Shown here in pieces: positions 44,674 through 52,798 of a DNA stretch of 64,000 nt. The stretch lies in the NCBI GenBank assembly GCA_024644045.1, contig JAHELT010000288.1, forward strand, positions 1 through 64,000, in the 5' to 3' direction. How positions within the stretch are numbered: the first letter of the stretch is position 1; every line of letters begins with the position of its first letter. This stretch comes from Chromatiales bacterium (GTDB lineage: Bacteria > Pseudomonadota > Gammaproteobacteria > JAHELT01). Both the position numbers and the translations under genes were made by a program. The notes under the pieces are model-generated. The model searched no databases, was not told where the DNA came from, and saw only the letters and a list, made by a program, of their open reading frames with translations.

Positions 44674-45585
44674 TCAACGCAGGATCTCGACGAGGACGTG
44701 GCGTTGCGCTGCCGGCACGCGATGCCGGTTGGACGCCGAGGATTCTCCCAGCGCAACGACCTCCAGCAGCGACTCGTCCACGCCCCGACCGGAAAGGTAC
44801 TCGAGCACACTGCGGGCGCGTTGCTCCGAGAGCGACAGGTTGTAGTCCTCTGCGCCGCTGCTGTCGGCGTGACCGGTGACAACGACCCGGCTGACGCCCG
44901 GATCGGCGGCGACGCTCTCGGCCATGCGGTCCAGCTGCCTGCGCGCGTGAGTCTCGAGTGCCGCGCTGTCCAGTGCGAAGCGAACTTCGATGCGTGCGAT
45001 GGCCGTTGCATCGTTGTCTTCCAGCAGACTTACGCACTGACGAAACGCGTGCATCGCCCGCGCGAAGTTCACGTTCGACAGCTGCACCGCGATCAGTTCG
45101 TGCGCATTGCCCCAGTCACGGTAGCGGAAGGTCGGCTGCATACCGCCCTCCAGCTCCAGCAGCAAACGCAGTGACAGGGCGTGGTTCAGTCTGATCGGCG
45201 TATCGCCCGGCTGCAGGCTTACCTGCGTGATATCGTCGCCACCGGGCACGTGCATCCACTGGGCATGCTCGGTGCTGATCGCTGCAAACCCGGGCGCAGT
45301 AACCGCATCGTGCGCGGACAGCTCGAACGCCAGCGCCTGGTCCGGCGTGTGGCGAAAGCGGGCCAGGCCGTAAAGCGGAATCGGATGGCTGAGCTCGCAG
45401 AACTCGGCGTCGCGTTGCGTATACCACGCCGACTGGTGCATCTCGGCCTTGTAGTGGCGGTCGTCCGTCAGCGCCGGCGCGGCGATGAGCAGCAGGCCCA
45501 GCAGGCACACCAGGTACAGGACACCAGGGATCGGTTGCGGCTGACGACGATTCACAACGGGTATAACGGCCGGTAAAGTAAGCAT
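44674..45585 (-). CDS. MotY-like OmpA-domain protein
   Basis: This 303-residue exported protein has a hydrophobic signal segment (GVLYLVCLLGLLLIAAPALT). Its N-terminal domain resembles MotY of sodium-driven flagella (CELSHPIPLYGLARF, TFRYRDWG and VQLSNVNFARAMHAFRQC). The C-terminus is an OmpA peptidoglycan-binding domain (VVVTGHADSSGAEDYNLSLS, then EQRARSVLEYL). MotY forms the T-ring that stabilises stators. No flagellar genes are in the window, so a non-flagellar envelope role remains possible. Confidence 0.82.
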   Translation of the reverse strand: MLTLPAVIPVVNRRQPQPIPGVLYLVCLLGLLLIAAPALTDDRHYKAEMHQSAWYTQRDAEFCELSHPIPLYGLARFRHTPDQALAFELSAHDAVTAPGFAAISTEHAQWMHVPGGDDITQVSLQPGDTPIRLNHALSLRLLLELEGGMQPTFRYRDWGNAHELIAVQLSNVNFARAMHAFRQCVSLLEDNDATAIARIEVRFALDSAALETHARRQLDRMAESVAADPGVSRVVVTGHADSSGAEDYNLSLSEQRARSVLEYLSGRGVDESLLEVVALGESSASNRHRVPAAQRHVLVEILR

Positions 45586-45685
45586 CTTTAAGTCACGGGG
45601 ATGGACGATGCGGGGACTTCTTTCGGCAAGCCGATACAGCCGGCACGCGCAGCGATCCGGCGCCGCCGCGGCGGGCGCGTAGGCG

Positions 45686-46000
45686 ATGCAGACGGGCGGT
45701 TGCGGCGCGAGCGAACCCTTTGTGCTGCGCGTTCTCGGCGACAGCATGGAACCCGAGTTCGCCGACGGCGTGTTGATCGTCATCGATCCGGGCGGACTGG
45801 TACACGACGGGTCGTTCGTGTTCGCCGAGCACAACGACGAGTATATTTTCCGCAGGCTCGAGATGCGCGGCGGGCGTCTGCTGCTGCAGCCCCTCAACCC
45901 CGGCTATCCCACCCTGGAGCTGAGCGACCTGGGCGCGGTCAAGGGTGTGGTCGTGCAACGCGCCGGGACACGCCGCAGCCAGCACAAGCACTACCCCTGA
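45686..46000 (+). CDS. Stand-alone S24/LexA-type domain protein
   Basis: This 104-residue protein consists only of an S24 (LexA/UmuD/CI-type) domain. The serine motif LGDSMEPEF (Ser20) is intact, but the expected catalytic lysine before RL is arginine (YIFRRLEM, Arg56), so self-cleavage is doubtful. There is no helix-turn-helix, and an in-frame stop at 45680 just before the ATG rules out a longer form. It could act as a dimerisation partner or be a degraded repressor. It is divergent from the MotY-like gene. Confidence 0.72.
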   Translation: MQTGGCGASEPFVLRVLGDSMEPEFADGVLIVIDPGGLVHDGSFVFAEHNDEYIFRRLEMRGGRLLLQPLNPGYPTLELSDLGAVKGVVVQRAGTRRSQHKHYP

Positions 46001-46073
46001 GCGCGGCCGCGCATCGCGGTTCACGGACAACGGGGCGGGTTGAACACGCCGGGAAGGGTGCGAGGGTTCGAGC

Positions 46074-46102
46074 CTGACGCTCGGCAGCGTTTGTGGTATA
46101 AG
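46074..46102 (+). promoter_or_regulatory. Candidate hppA promoter
   Basis: CTGACG (46074-46079) and TATAAG (46097-46102) are separated by 17 bases, each a fair match to sigma-70 hexamers. They would start the hppA transcript near 46109, giving a leader of about 80 bases. Confidence 0.45.
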
Positions 46103-46114
46103 ACTCGCGCCTTG

Positions 46115-46133
46115 CGGCACCGGCACGGTGCCG
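46115..46133 (+). promoter_or_regulatory. Perfect hairpin in hppA leader
   Basis: CGGCACCG and CGGTGCCG form an 8-bp perfect stem with a GCA loop near the predicted 5' end of the hppA mRNA, about 57 bases before the start codon. It may stabilise the mRNA; no run of T follows, so it is not a simple terminator. Confidence 0.45.
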
Positions 46134-46190
46134 AGCCAAAACAAACGTTATGCGGGTGACCACCGTCGTCCGTACGATTCGGGGAGTTCT

Positions 46191-48194
46191 ATGAGTGACG
46201 TCAGCTTTCTGCCGCCGCTGTTCGGCATCGGCGGCCTGGTTTTCGCGTTCATCATTTACCGCGTGATGCTCGGCTACCCGGCCGGCGAGACCAGGATGGT
46301 CAAGATCGCCGATCAGATTCATCTAGGCGCGATGGTATTCATGCACCGCGAATACCGCATGCTGGGCATGTTCTCGGGGGTGCTGCTGGTGCTGCTCTGG
46401 GTGTCGCTCGGATGGCACACTGCGCTGGCGTTTGCGGTGGGTGCACTGATGTCAGCGACCGCCGGGTACCTCGGCATGTTTTCCGCGACCAAAGCTAATG
46501 TGCGCACGACGAACGCGGCGCACACCAAAGGCGCTTCCTCGGCGCTCTCGGTAGCCTTCTACGGCGGCTCGATCATGGGCCTGTGTGTCGCATCGCTGGG
46601 GCTGCTCGGCCTGGGCTCACTGTACTGGTTCTTGGGCGGCGATCCGCAGACCGCCCATGCGATCCACGGGTTCGGCATGGGCGCATCCTCGGTGGCGCTG
46701 TTCTCGCGTGTCGGCGGCGGCATCTTCACCAAGAGCGCCGATGTCGGTGCCGACCTGGTCGGCAAGATCGAAGCCGGCATTCCCGAGGACGATCCGCGCA
46801 ACCCGGGCGTGATCGCCGATAACGTGGGCGACAACGTGGGCGACGTGGCGGGGATGGGCTCGGACATTTTCGAGTCCTACTGCGGTGCGATGATCGCCAC
46901 CATCGCGATTGCCTCGACCCTGACCGCCGATGTGCTGGTCGGGCTGGGCGAGCGCCCGGCGCTGATGTTTCTGCCCCTGGCCCTGGCGTCCGCCGGGCTG
47001 GTGTGCTCGGTGCTCGGCATCGGTATGGTGCGCGCGTTGTCCAATCGTGACGCCGAGGTTGCGCTGCGTGCCGGCACGGTGTCGGCCGCGGTGCTGTTCA
47101 TCGTCGTCGCCTACTTCGTGATCGGCGGCGCCGGCGTGGTCAGCAATGTTTTCTGGTGCGTGGTGTGCGGCGCCGTGGGCGGCATCATCATCGGCCTGGT
47201 CACCGAGTACTACACCGGCGCTGCGCCGGTGCGCAAGATCGCGCAAGCGGGTGAGACCGGCACCGCGACGGTCATGATCGCCGGTCTGGCCATCGGTATG
47301 CAGTCCGTCGCCATACCGGTGGCGACGCTCGCCGCGATCATCTATTTCGCGGCCGCGCTGTCCGGCCTGTACGGCGTGGGCATCGCCGCCGTCGGCATGC
47401 TGGCAACCGTCGGTATGACCATGGCGATCGACGCTTACGGACCGGTCGCGGACAACGCCGGCGGCATCGCCGAGATGAGCGGCCTGGGTAAGGAAACGCG
47501 CAAGATCACCGACTCGCTCGACGAGCTCGGCAACACCACGGCGGCGATCGGAAAAGGTTTCGCGATCGGCGCCGCCGGACTTGCCGCGCTGGCCATCATC
47601 GCCGCCTACGTGGAAACCATGTCGGTCAAGAACCCGGACTTCTCGCTCGAGCTGTCCGACCCGGTAGTGCTGTCCGGCATCTTCATCGGTGGGCTGCTGC
47701 CGCTGTTGATCGCCTCGATCACTATGACCGCGGTGGGGGATGCGGCGTTTGACATGATTCACGAGATACGCCGCCAGTTCAAAGAGATACCCGGCCTGCT
47801 GGAGGGCAAAGCCGAGCCGGACACGGCGCGCTGCGTGGACATCGCCACGACGGCGGCCCTGAAACGGATGGTTCTGCCCGGCGCCATTGCGGTGGCGATG
47901 CCGCCGCTCGTCGGTTTCATCATCGGGCCCGAAGCGCTCGGCGGAATGCTGGGCGGTGCGCTGCTGGGCTGCGTGCTGATGGCGTTGATGATGGCCAATG
48001 CTGGCGGTGCCTGGGACAACGCGAAAAAGTATGTCGAGAAAGGCAACCTCGGCGGCAAGGGCTCCGATGTGCATGCGGCCACCGTGGTGGGCGATACCGT
48101 GGGCGACCCGTTCAAGGATACCTCGGGGCCGTCCATGAACATTCTGATCAACGTGATGGCGATCGTCAGCCTTGTGATTGCGCCGCTGCTGTAG
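46191..48194 (+). CDS. hppA: Membrane-bound ion-pumping pyrophosphatase
   Basis: This 667-residue pump with about 16 membrane helices hydrolyses pyrophosphate to move H+ or Na+. Key motifs are [20 protein letters not shown] (substrate loop), [37 protein letters not shown] and [19 protein letters not shown]. The segment GNTTAA has Ala where K+-independent enzymes have Lys, so it should be K+-dependent; such enzymes include both H+ and Na+ pumps. GGGGAG precedes the ATG at 46191. It may recover energy from pyrophosphate made during autotrophic growth. Confidence 0.96.
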   Translation: MSDVSFLPPLFGIGGLVFAFIIYRVMLGYPAGETRMVKIADQIHLGAMVFMHREYRMLGMFSGVLLVLLWVSLGWHTALAFAVGALMSATAGYLGMFSATKANVRTTNAAHTKGASSALSVAFYGGSIMGLCVASLGLLGLGSLYWFLGGDPQTAHAIHGFGMGASSVALFSRVGGGIFTKSADVGADLVGKIEAGIPEDDPRNPGVIADNVGDNVGDVAGMGSDIFESYCGAMIATIAIASTLTADVLVGLGERPALMFLPLALASAGLVCSVLGIGMVRALSNRDAEVALRAGTVSAAVLFIVVAYFVIGGAGVVSNVFWCVVCGAVGGIIIGLVTEYYTGAAPVRKIAQAGETGTATVMIAGLAIGMQSVAIPVATLAAIIYFAAALSGLYGVGIAAVGMLATVGMTMAIDAYGPVADNAGGIAEMSGLGKETRKITDSLDELGNTTAAIGKGFAIGAAGLAALAIIAAYVETMSVKNPDFSLELSDPVVLSGIFIGGLLPLLIASITMTAVGDAAFDMIHEIRRQFKEIPGLLEGKAEPDTARCVDIATTAALKRMVLPGAIAVAMPPLVGFIIGPEALGGMLGGALLGCVLMALMMANAGGAWDNAKKYVEKGNLGGKGSDVHAATVVGDTVGDPFKDTSGPSMNILINVMAIVSLVIAPLL

Positions 48195-48283
48195 CCCGCT
48201 GTCTTGGCTTCCCTCGGACGGGAGCGCGGTTCGCTTGATAGCCGCCCTTGAATCTACGGAGAGGAGGGCGCTTTCCTGAGGTC

Positions 48284-48964
48284 TCAGCCGGCCGGCTTGC
48301 GGGCACGCAAGCCATGCTCGACGGCCATCACGGCGGCTTCCACGCGGGAATGGACCTTCAGCTTCCTGAGTATCGCCTTGACGTGCAGCTTCACCGTCCC
48401 GTCGGAGATCCCGAGGTTGCGGGCAATGACTTTGTTGCTCTGGCCTTCGGCAAGCAGCCCCAGAATCTCGGTTTCGCGCGGCGTGAGCCCGTCGAACGGG
48501 GTAGCGCTGGTCCTGTCCGCCACGTCGCCCTGCACGACCTTGGCCAGTGCCGGGGCGAGGTCCGGCGCGACCACGGTTTCGCCGGCAACGATCTGGCGCA
48601 GGGCGGTCACCAGGGCATCCGGTTCCATGTCCTTCAGCAGATAACCACGCGCCCCGCCGCGTAACGCCTCGACCAGGTCGCGGTCGTCGCTACTGGTGGT
48701 CAGCATGACGATCGGCATGGGCAAGGCTTTCTGCTGCAGCTGACGCAGGACCGACAGACCGTCGACCAGCGGCATGCGCATGTCCAGCAGCACCACGTCC
48801 GGGCGCAGCTGCAGGGCAAGCCGCAAGCCGTCGCGGCCGTCGCCGATGGAACCCACGACCTCGATCTCACGACGTGTCAGCAGCGTCTCCAGGCCCTCAC
48901 GAAACAGCGTGTGATCGTCAATGATTAGAACGCGCAACGTCGTAGTCCGTGTGCCTGAGGTCAA
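48284..48964 (-). CDS. NarL/FixJ-family response regulator
   Basis: This 226-residue protein has a receiver domain (LIIDDHTLFREGLETLL, phospho-acceptor Asp in VVLLDMRMP, TTSSDD and LLKDM) and a LuxR-type helix-turn-helix (LTPRETEILGLLAEGQSNKV, then IARNLGISDGTVKLHVKAIL). It is the partner of the upstream histidine kinase, whose 3' end overlaps its start by 47 bases. It would bind DNA once phosphorylated. The neighbouring sulfur-linked genes are possible targets, but this is inferred from position only. Confidence 0.94.
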   Translation of the reverse strand: MTSGTRTTTLRVLIIDDHTLFREGLETLLTRREIEVVGSIGDGRDGLRLALQLRPDVVLLDMRMPLVDGLSVLRQLQQKALPMPIVMLTTSSDDRDLVEALRGGARGYLLKDMEPDALVTALRQIVAGETVVAPDLAPALAKVVQGDVADRTSATPFDGLTPRETEILGLLAEGQSNKVIARNLGISDGTVKLHVKAILRKLKVHSRVEAAVMAVEHGLRARKPAG

Positions 48965-50552
48965 CGTGAAAGCGGCGGGTCTGCTCGGCAGGCGGGTAGT
49001 TGAAGGTCATTACCACGCGTGTGCCTTCCCCGGGCTCGCTTTCGATGGACAGGTCGCCGCCGATGCGTTTTGCGCGTTCGTGCAGGATATCCAGCCCGAA
49101 GTGGTCGCCGCCCTGCGCTTCGGCGGCGGCGCTGTCGATGCCGATACCGTCGTCCTCTATGAGCACCCGGTAGCCGTCCGAATCGATGCCGCTGAGCATC
49201 ACTCTCACGGTATTCGCCTGACTGTGGCGGCGGATATTGTTGAGCGCTTCCTGCACGACCCTCAGCACCTGGATTTCGTGGTTCGCCGGCAGTTCACGCG
49301 CCGGCCACTCCTGCTGGAAAAAAATCTGGATGCCCGATTCGCCGCGGAAGCGGTCGACCGCCTGCTTTACCGACGCTATCAGGCCGTGCTTGTCGATGGA
49401 ACCGCGGAAGTGCGAAATCAGGGTGCGCACCTCGCGGTTGGCGTCTTCCAGCGTGCGCTCGATGCGCTGCATCTGCCGGGTCCAGTCGCCGGCGTCCCGC
49501 TGTTCCAGCATCTCTTTGAGGATACGCACCTGAAAGCCGATGCTAACCAGCGTCTGGGCCAGCGAATCGTGCAGCTCGCTGGCGATGTGGGTGCGTTCCT
49601 CGACGATCGAGAGAAACTGCGCTTCCTGGTCGAGGCGTGCCTTTTCGATCGCCATTCCGAGGTGGCGGCCGATGCTGATGAACAGTTCCTCCATCTCCTG
49701 CATGGGTTGCAGATTACCCGGTGGCACGTACAGGTTGTACGCGCCCAGCGTGCGGTCCCGGTACTGCAAGGGCACCACCAGCATGGCCATATCGCTGAGT
49801 CCGTCGACGAAGAATTCGCAGCCGACGCGAGCCTGACACTCGGTCATCGAGGGCTGCACCAGTATGCCCGTGGCGTCCGCTGCCTGCCGGCACAAGCAGG
49901 CCGCGGCCGGGGGCACGCGTTCGCGCTCCCTCGCTTGCTCGGACAACCCGACGCTCGCGATCAACCGCATGCTGTCGTCGTGATCGGTCAGGCGAACGGC
50001 CGCCGCCGCGGCGCCCACGACATCGGTCAGCGTGTGCAGGAAGCGGGTCAGTAGATCGTCCAGGTCGCGCGCCGCGTTGATGCTTGCGGCGACGTCGTAC
50101 AGGACCGTCAGCGAGCGTGTTTTCTGTGTGATGTGCCGGGTGTGCTCGGCCAGCTGCTCGTCGGCCTCGCGGGCCAGCGATTCGAACATCTCGCCGATGA
50201 AATTGATGTCTTCAGCCAGCTCGCTGAACCCGGTGCCCGGCGGGCAGTCGACGCGCGCCGACAGTGTGCCGCCGCGAATTTTGAGCGCCCACAGCTGCAA
50301 CTCGCGCAGCGGCTCGAAACAATCGCGGCGCATCAGCCGCACACACACCACGCAGGCCAGCAGCGCCGCGATCAGCAAACCGGCTGACAGGTAAGCGTCC
50401 AGGAACGGAACCAGCGCGTCGATCACCAGCAGTGCGAGCAGGCCACACAGCATCAGCATGAGTACCCACAGCCGCCGCGTACCGGAGGAGGCGTACACCT
50501 CATTCGTCGATGCGCCGCTATCGGCTCGGGATTGCTTGTTGTCTGCAGCCAT
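48918..50552 (-). CDS. NarX-type sensor histidine kinase (GAF + HisKA_3)
   Basis: This protein of about 544 residues has two membrane helices near the N-terminus (about 27-72) with almost no periplasmic loop, a HAMP-like linker, and a GAF domain. The C-terminal HisKA_3 phospho-acceptor is HIASELHDSLAQTLV, followed by an HATPase (VVQEALNNIRRHSQAN, EDDGIGID). The GAF region has a CxC-x17-C-x5-C cluster (CLC ... TECQARVGC) that could bind an Fe-S cluster or sense redox. With no sizeable periplasmic loop it likely senses an intracellular or membrane signal. The ATG at 50552 is chosen; an upstream start at 50612 is possible. Confidence 0.9.
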   Translation of the reverse strand: MAADNKQSRADSGASTNEVYASSGTRRLWVLMLMLCGLLALLVIDALVPFLDAYLSAGLLIAALLACVVCVRLMRRDCFEPLRELQLWALKIRGGTLSARVDCPPGTGFSELAEDINFIGEMFESLAREADEQLAEHTRHITQKTRSLTVLYDVAASINAARDLDDLLTRFLHTLTDVVGAAAAAVRLTDHDDSMRLIASVGLSEQARERERVPPAAACLCRQAADATGILVQPSMTECQARVGCEFFVDGLSDMAMLVVPLQYRDRTLGAYNLYVPPGNLQPMQEMEELFISIGRHLGMAIEKARLDQEAQFLSIVEERTHIASELHDSLAQTLVSIGFQVRILKEMLEQRDAGDWTRQMQRIERTLEDANREVRTLISHFRGSIDKHGLIASVKQAVDRFRGESGIQIFFQQEWPARELPANHEIQVLRVVQEALNNIRRHSQANTVRVMLSGIDSDGYRVLIEDDGIGIDSAAAEAQGGDHFGLDILHERAKRIGGDLSIESEPGEGTRVVMTFNYPPAEQTRRFHVDLRHTDYDVARSNH

Positions 50553-50762
50553 CAGGACATTGAACGTGGTGTGCAGGAGGTTCCAGCTACTGTAAAGGAT
50601 AAAGTGTGCCATTGCGAAGGACGTGACCGCTGCCGGGCCCGCGGCGATGGATCACGCTTCAATCATCACACGTCGCCCGCTGCTTGGCGAGCGAGGGGAG
50701 ATGCGTGCCGGCGGCTCATCCATCAGATCGGGCCCTTGCAAATCCGGCCGCAGGCTTTAAGA

Positions 50763-50781
50763 TTAGAAAAATCTAAATTAG
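50763..50781. promoter_or_regulatory. Regulon motif site 1 (SqrR/BigR-like operator)
   Basis: TTAG-AAAAAT-CTAA-A-TTAG lies 17 bases upstream of the SqrR-like gene. It combines TTAG-N6-CTAA dyad symmetry with an adjoining TTAG half-site. The same 19-bp pattern recurs at 52478 and 62098. Its position fits autoregulation. Confidence 0.6.
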
Positions 50782-50798
50782 GTGTGAACAATATTTCG

Positions 50799-51140
50799 AT
50801 GAGCGTATCGCGCGGACGAAAAACGTCGCAGGCGCGGGTGCTGCCGCAGGCCGACGAGATGGGGGAGCACGCGGCCGCAGCGTCGGATCTGCTGAAGGCG
50901 CTGGCCAATCCGCACCGGCTGCAGGTGCTCTGCGTGCTCGGCGATGGCGAGTTGTCGGTGGGCGCGCTCAACAAGCGTATCCCGCTGTCGCAGTCGGCGT
51001 TGTCGCAGCACCTTGCGGTGCTTCGCAGCGACGGTCTGGTGCAGACGCGGCGCGAGTCGCAGACGATTTTCTACAGTGTGGCCCCGGGTCCCGCGCTCGA
51101 CGTCATCCGCGTGCTGCACGCGCATTACTGCACAGCCTGA
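50799..51140 (+). CDS. ArsR-family persulfide-sensor-like repressor (SqrR/BigR type)
   Basis: This 113-residue winged-helix repressor has the helix-turn-helix region VGALNKRIPLSQSALSQHLA. Two cysteines, Cys45 in LQVLCVLGDGE and Cys111 in LHAHYC, are 66 residues apart, the same spacing as the reactive pair in SqrR and BigR that forms a tetrasulfide link with persulfide. It should therefore repress sulfide-detoxification or sulfur-oxidation genes until sulfane sulfur appears. An operator-like motif lies just upstream, and two more lie at the divergent sulfur cluster and the repeat-protein gene. The ATG at 50799 is where the ArsR fold begins. Confidence 0.87.
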   Translation: MSVSRGRKTSQARVLPQADEMGEHAAAASDLLKALANPHRLQVLCVLGDGELSVGALNKRIPLSQSALSQHLAVLRSDGLVQTRRESQTIFYSVAPGPALDVIRVLHAHYCTA

Positions 51141-51282
51141 GGGCTGCGCTTAAGCAGCTGGCCGCCAGCGGGAGGCTTGAATCGTTCTTTGTCCTTCTGC
51201 TCAGAGCATGCTGCGCTTCGCGCACCCTGCAACTTCGCCCCCTTCCCGGGGCCAGCGATTCGATGCCTAAAGGCAGACTCTC

Positions 51283-51299
51283 GCCAGGCACAGCCTGGC
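51283..51299. terminator. Hairpin in convergent spacer
   Basis: GCCAGGC, ACA loop, GCCTGGC form a perfect 7-bp stem between the convergent SqrR-like and thioredoxin genes. A smaller TGCC/GGCA stem lies at 51264-51275. There is no T-run, so termination is only a suggestion. Confidence 0.35.
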
Positions 51300-51431
51300 A
51301 GACGTATTTGCGTGCCTGGCGCCGTTTGCGAGCGTGTTTTTCATTGTGATGGACGCACTGCGCAGCGCGAGTAATCTTCGGCATACCAGCCTTTGTTCGG
51401 GGAGAGGTCGCTACCGCAGCGCGGTGGGCCG

Positions 51432-51860
51432 CTACCCGGTCTGGCCGAGCGCAACACGCTCCAGCTGCTCGTGGCGTATCACGCCCGGTTGTTCCCACGT
51501 GAGCGAGCCGTGCTGAAATAGCGCAAAGTTCGGGATGCTGCGCACGCCGAATTGACGGGCGAGGTCCGGGTGATCCTGCGTGTTGACCTTCAGCACGATC
51601 GCTTTACCGGCAAGATTCTGCGCCGCCTTCGCGACCTCCGGCGCGGCCATCCTGCACGGACCGCACCAGGGCGCCCAGAAGTCCACCAGCACGGGCACCG
51701 GGGCCGCGTGCGTGATCTCGGAGAACAACTGCGGATCCGCATCGAGCGGCTCGCTCACCGGGCGCAGGGTTTTCCTGCAGGCACCGCACCGACCGGCATC
51801 CGACAGCCGCTGCACCGGGATCCGGTTCCTGATGCCGCAATGCTCACAAACGCGAATCAT
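51432..51860 (-). CDS. trxC: Thioredoxin 2 (TrxC) with zinc finger
   Basis: This 142-residue protein starts with a zinc-binding segment (Cys5, Cys8, Cys25, Cys28 in CEHC and CGAC) and has a thioredoxin fold with active site WCGPC (Cys66/Cys69). This is the TrxC architecture. It is a cytoplasmic disulfide reductase that could also reduce protein persulfides. Its start overlaps the stop of the haem-protein gene by 4 bases (ATGA), so they form one operon facing away from the DUF2892-RND operon, with a shared operator between them. Confidence 0.92.
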   Translation of the reverse strand: MIRVCEHCGIRNRIPVQRLSDAGRCGACRKTLRPVSEPLDADPQLFSEITHAAPVPVLVDFWAPWCGPCRMAAPEVAKAAQNLAGKAIVLKVNTQDHPDLARQFGVRSIPNFALFQHGSLTWEQPGVIRHEQLERVALGQTG

Positions 51861-52417
51861 TGCGTTGCCTCGCCAGACCGGGGCCAGTCGACGTAGAAGG
51901 CGCCGCGCAGATCGCCGGCGCTGAAACCCGTCGCCTGATCCGCGGGGTAGTGCCGGGCGACGGCCGTACTGACCTCGGGTGCGAGCGTGCGACCGTGGCA
52001 GGCCAGGCATTTCGACTGCACGACGATCGCTTTCATGTAGCGCGCGCTCCCATCGGGCGAGGTCTCGAAGTGCTCGGGTGGCTGCTCGACGCCGGTAGCA
52101 AGCTCACGCTCGAAACGCGCCAGCAACTCGCGCTGACGAGCATCGGGCGCGTTTCCGGGATTACGCAGCCGCAGCGCCGTGCGCCCCACGCGCGCGCCGC
52201 TCTGAGCGGAAAAGCGTGCCGCAATCTGCGGCGCCTGTTCGCTGCACACACTGATGGCCTGCACCGGTCCTCCGGCGGCGATCGCGTCCATGAGCTGAGC
52301 GCCGAGCGCTTTCTGAAACTGCACGGCCATCCGGCGCGATTCCGGCAGTCGCGCATCCTCGGCCTGCGCGCCGCCAGCGGCCAGTAGCGCCAGGATCATA
52401 ACGGCGGTTCGTTGCAT
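51857..52417 (-). CDS. Periplasmic DUF3365 c-type haem protein
   Basis: This 186-residue protein has a Sec signal peptide ([13 protein letters not shown]) and one c-type haem site, CLACHG (Cys137, Cys140, His141), late in the chain. The N-terminal part matches DUF3365/Tll0287-like sensor-type domains ([32 protein letters not shown]). It is probably a small periplasmic electron carrier or redox/gas sensor. It is the first gene of the operon with thioredoxin 2 and is divergent from the DUF2892-RND operon. Confidence 0.88.
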   Translation of the reverse strand: MQRTAVMILALLAAGGAQAEDARLPESRRMAVQFQKALGAQLMDAIAAGGPVQAISVCSEQAPQIAARFSAQSGARVGRTALRLRNPGNAPDARQRELLARFERELATGVEQPPEHFETSPDGSARYMKAIVVQSKCLACHGRTLAPEVSTAVARHYPADQATGFSAGDLRGAFYVDWPRSGEATQ

Positions 52418-52452
52418 ACCTAGTTCCCTCCAAGAGCGGCGTACAGAATAAG

Positions 52453-52466
52453 AGGTTTATAAACCT
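52453..52466. promoter_or_regulatory. 14-bp perfect palindrome in divergent promoter
   Basis: AGGTTTATAAACCT is fully self-complementary and lies in the 118-base gap between the DUF3365 and DUF2892 genes, 12 bases from motif site 2. It could be a second operator or overlap the leftward promoter. Confidence 0.45.
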
Positions 52467-52477
52467 GGATTATTATA

Positions 52478-52496
52478 TTAGTATATATTAAATTAG
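52478..52496. promoter_or_regulatory. Regulon motif site 2 (divergent operator)
   Basis: TTAG-TATATA-TTAA-A-TTAG is the same 19-bp pattern as at 50763 and 62098, with C changed to T at one position. It lies centrally between the divergent haem/thioredoxin and DUF2892-RND operons and can control both. Confidence 0.6.
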
Positions 52497-52535
52497 CAAG
52501 ATATGATATGTCATTTAACCAGGAGGGTTTCTGTC

Positions 52536-52796
52536 ATGCCCGCTGAATCGACGGCGGCAAGCGCGCCGCAGACGGCCAACATCGATCGCTGGGTGTTCCG
52601 CGTCGCCGGCCTGTTCATACTGATGTCCGTGGCGCTGGCCCAGTGGCACAGCCCGTACTGGCTGTGGTTCACCGCGTTTGTCGGTGCCAACCTGCTGCAA
52701 AGCTCGTTCACCGGGTTCTGTCCCCTAGTGCTGGTCCTGCGCCGGCTGGGCGTGCGTCCGGGGGCCGCGTTTCACACTCCGGCCGGGTCCACCTGA
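52536..52796 (+). CDS. DUF2892 (YgaP-like) small membrane protein
   Basis: This 86-residue protein has two membrane segments ([38 protein letters not shown]) and the family motif [15 protein letters not shown] with one Cys. DUF2892 is the membrane part of YgaP and is common in sulfide-responsive operons, where partners carry rhodanese domains. AGGAGG upstream favours the ATG at 52536. The membrane-fusion gene begins 2 bases after the stop, so this is the first gene of a tight operon. Confidence 0.87.
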   Translation: MPAESTAASAPQTANIDRWVFRVAGLFILMSVALAQWHSPYWLWFTAFVGANLLQSSFTGFCPLVLVLRRLGVRPGAAFHTPAGST

Positions 52797-52798
52797 AG

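Noticed and set aside
46064-46075. tRNA T-loop-like string GGTTCGAGCC
   Set aside because: No matching acceptor, D or anticodon arms can be formed around it.
46617-48074. 485-codon minus-strand open frame antisense to hppA
   Set aside because: His/Gln/Arg-rich shadow of a highly conserved pump gene.
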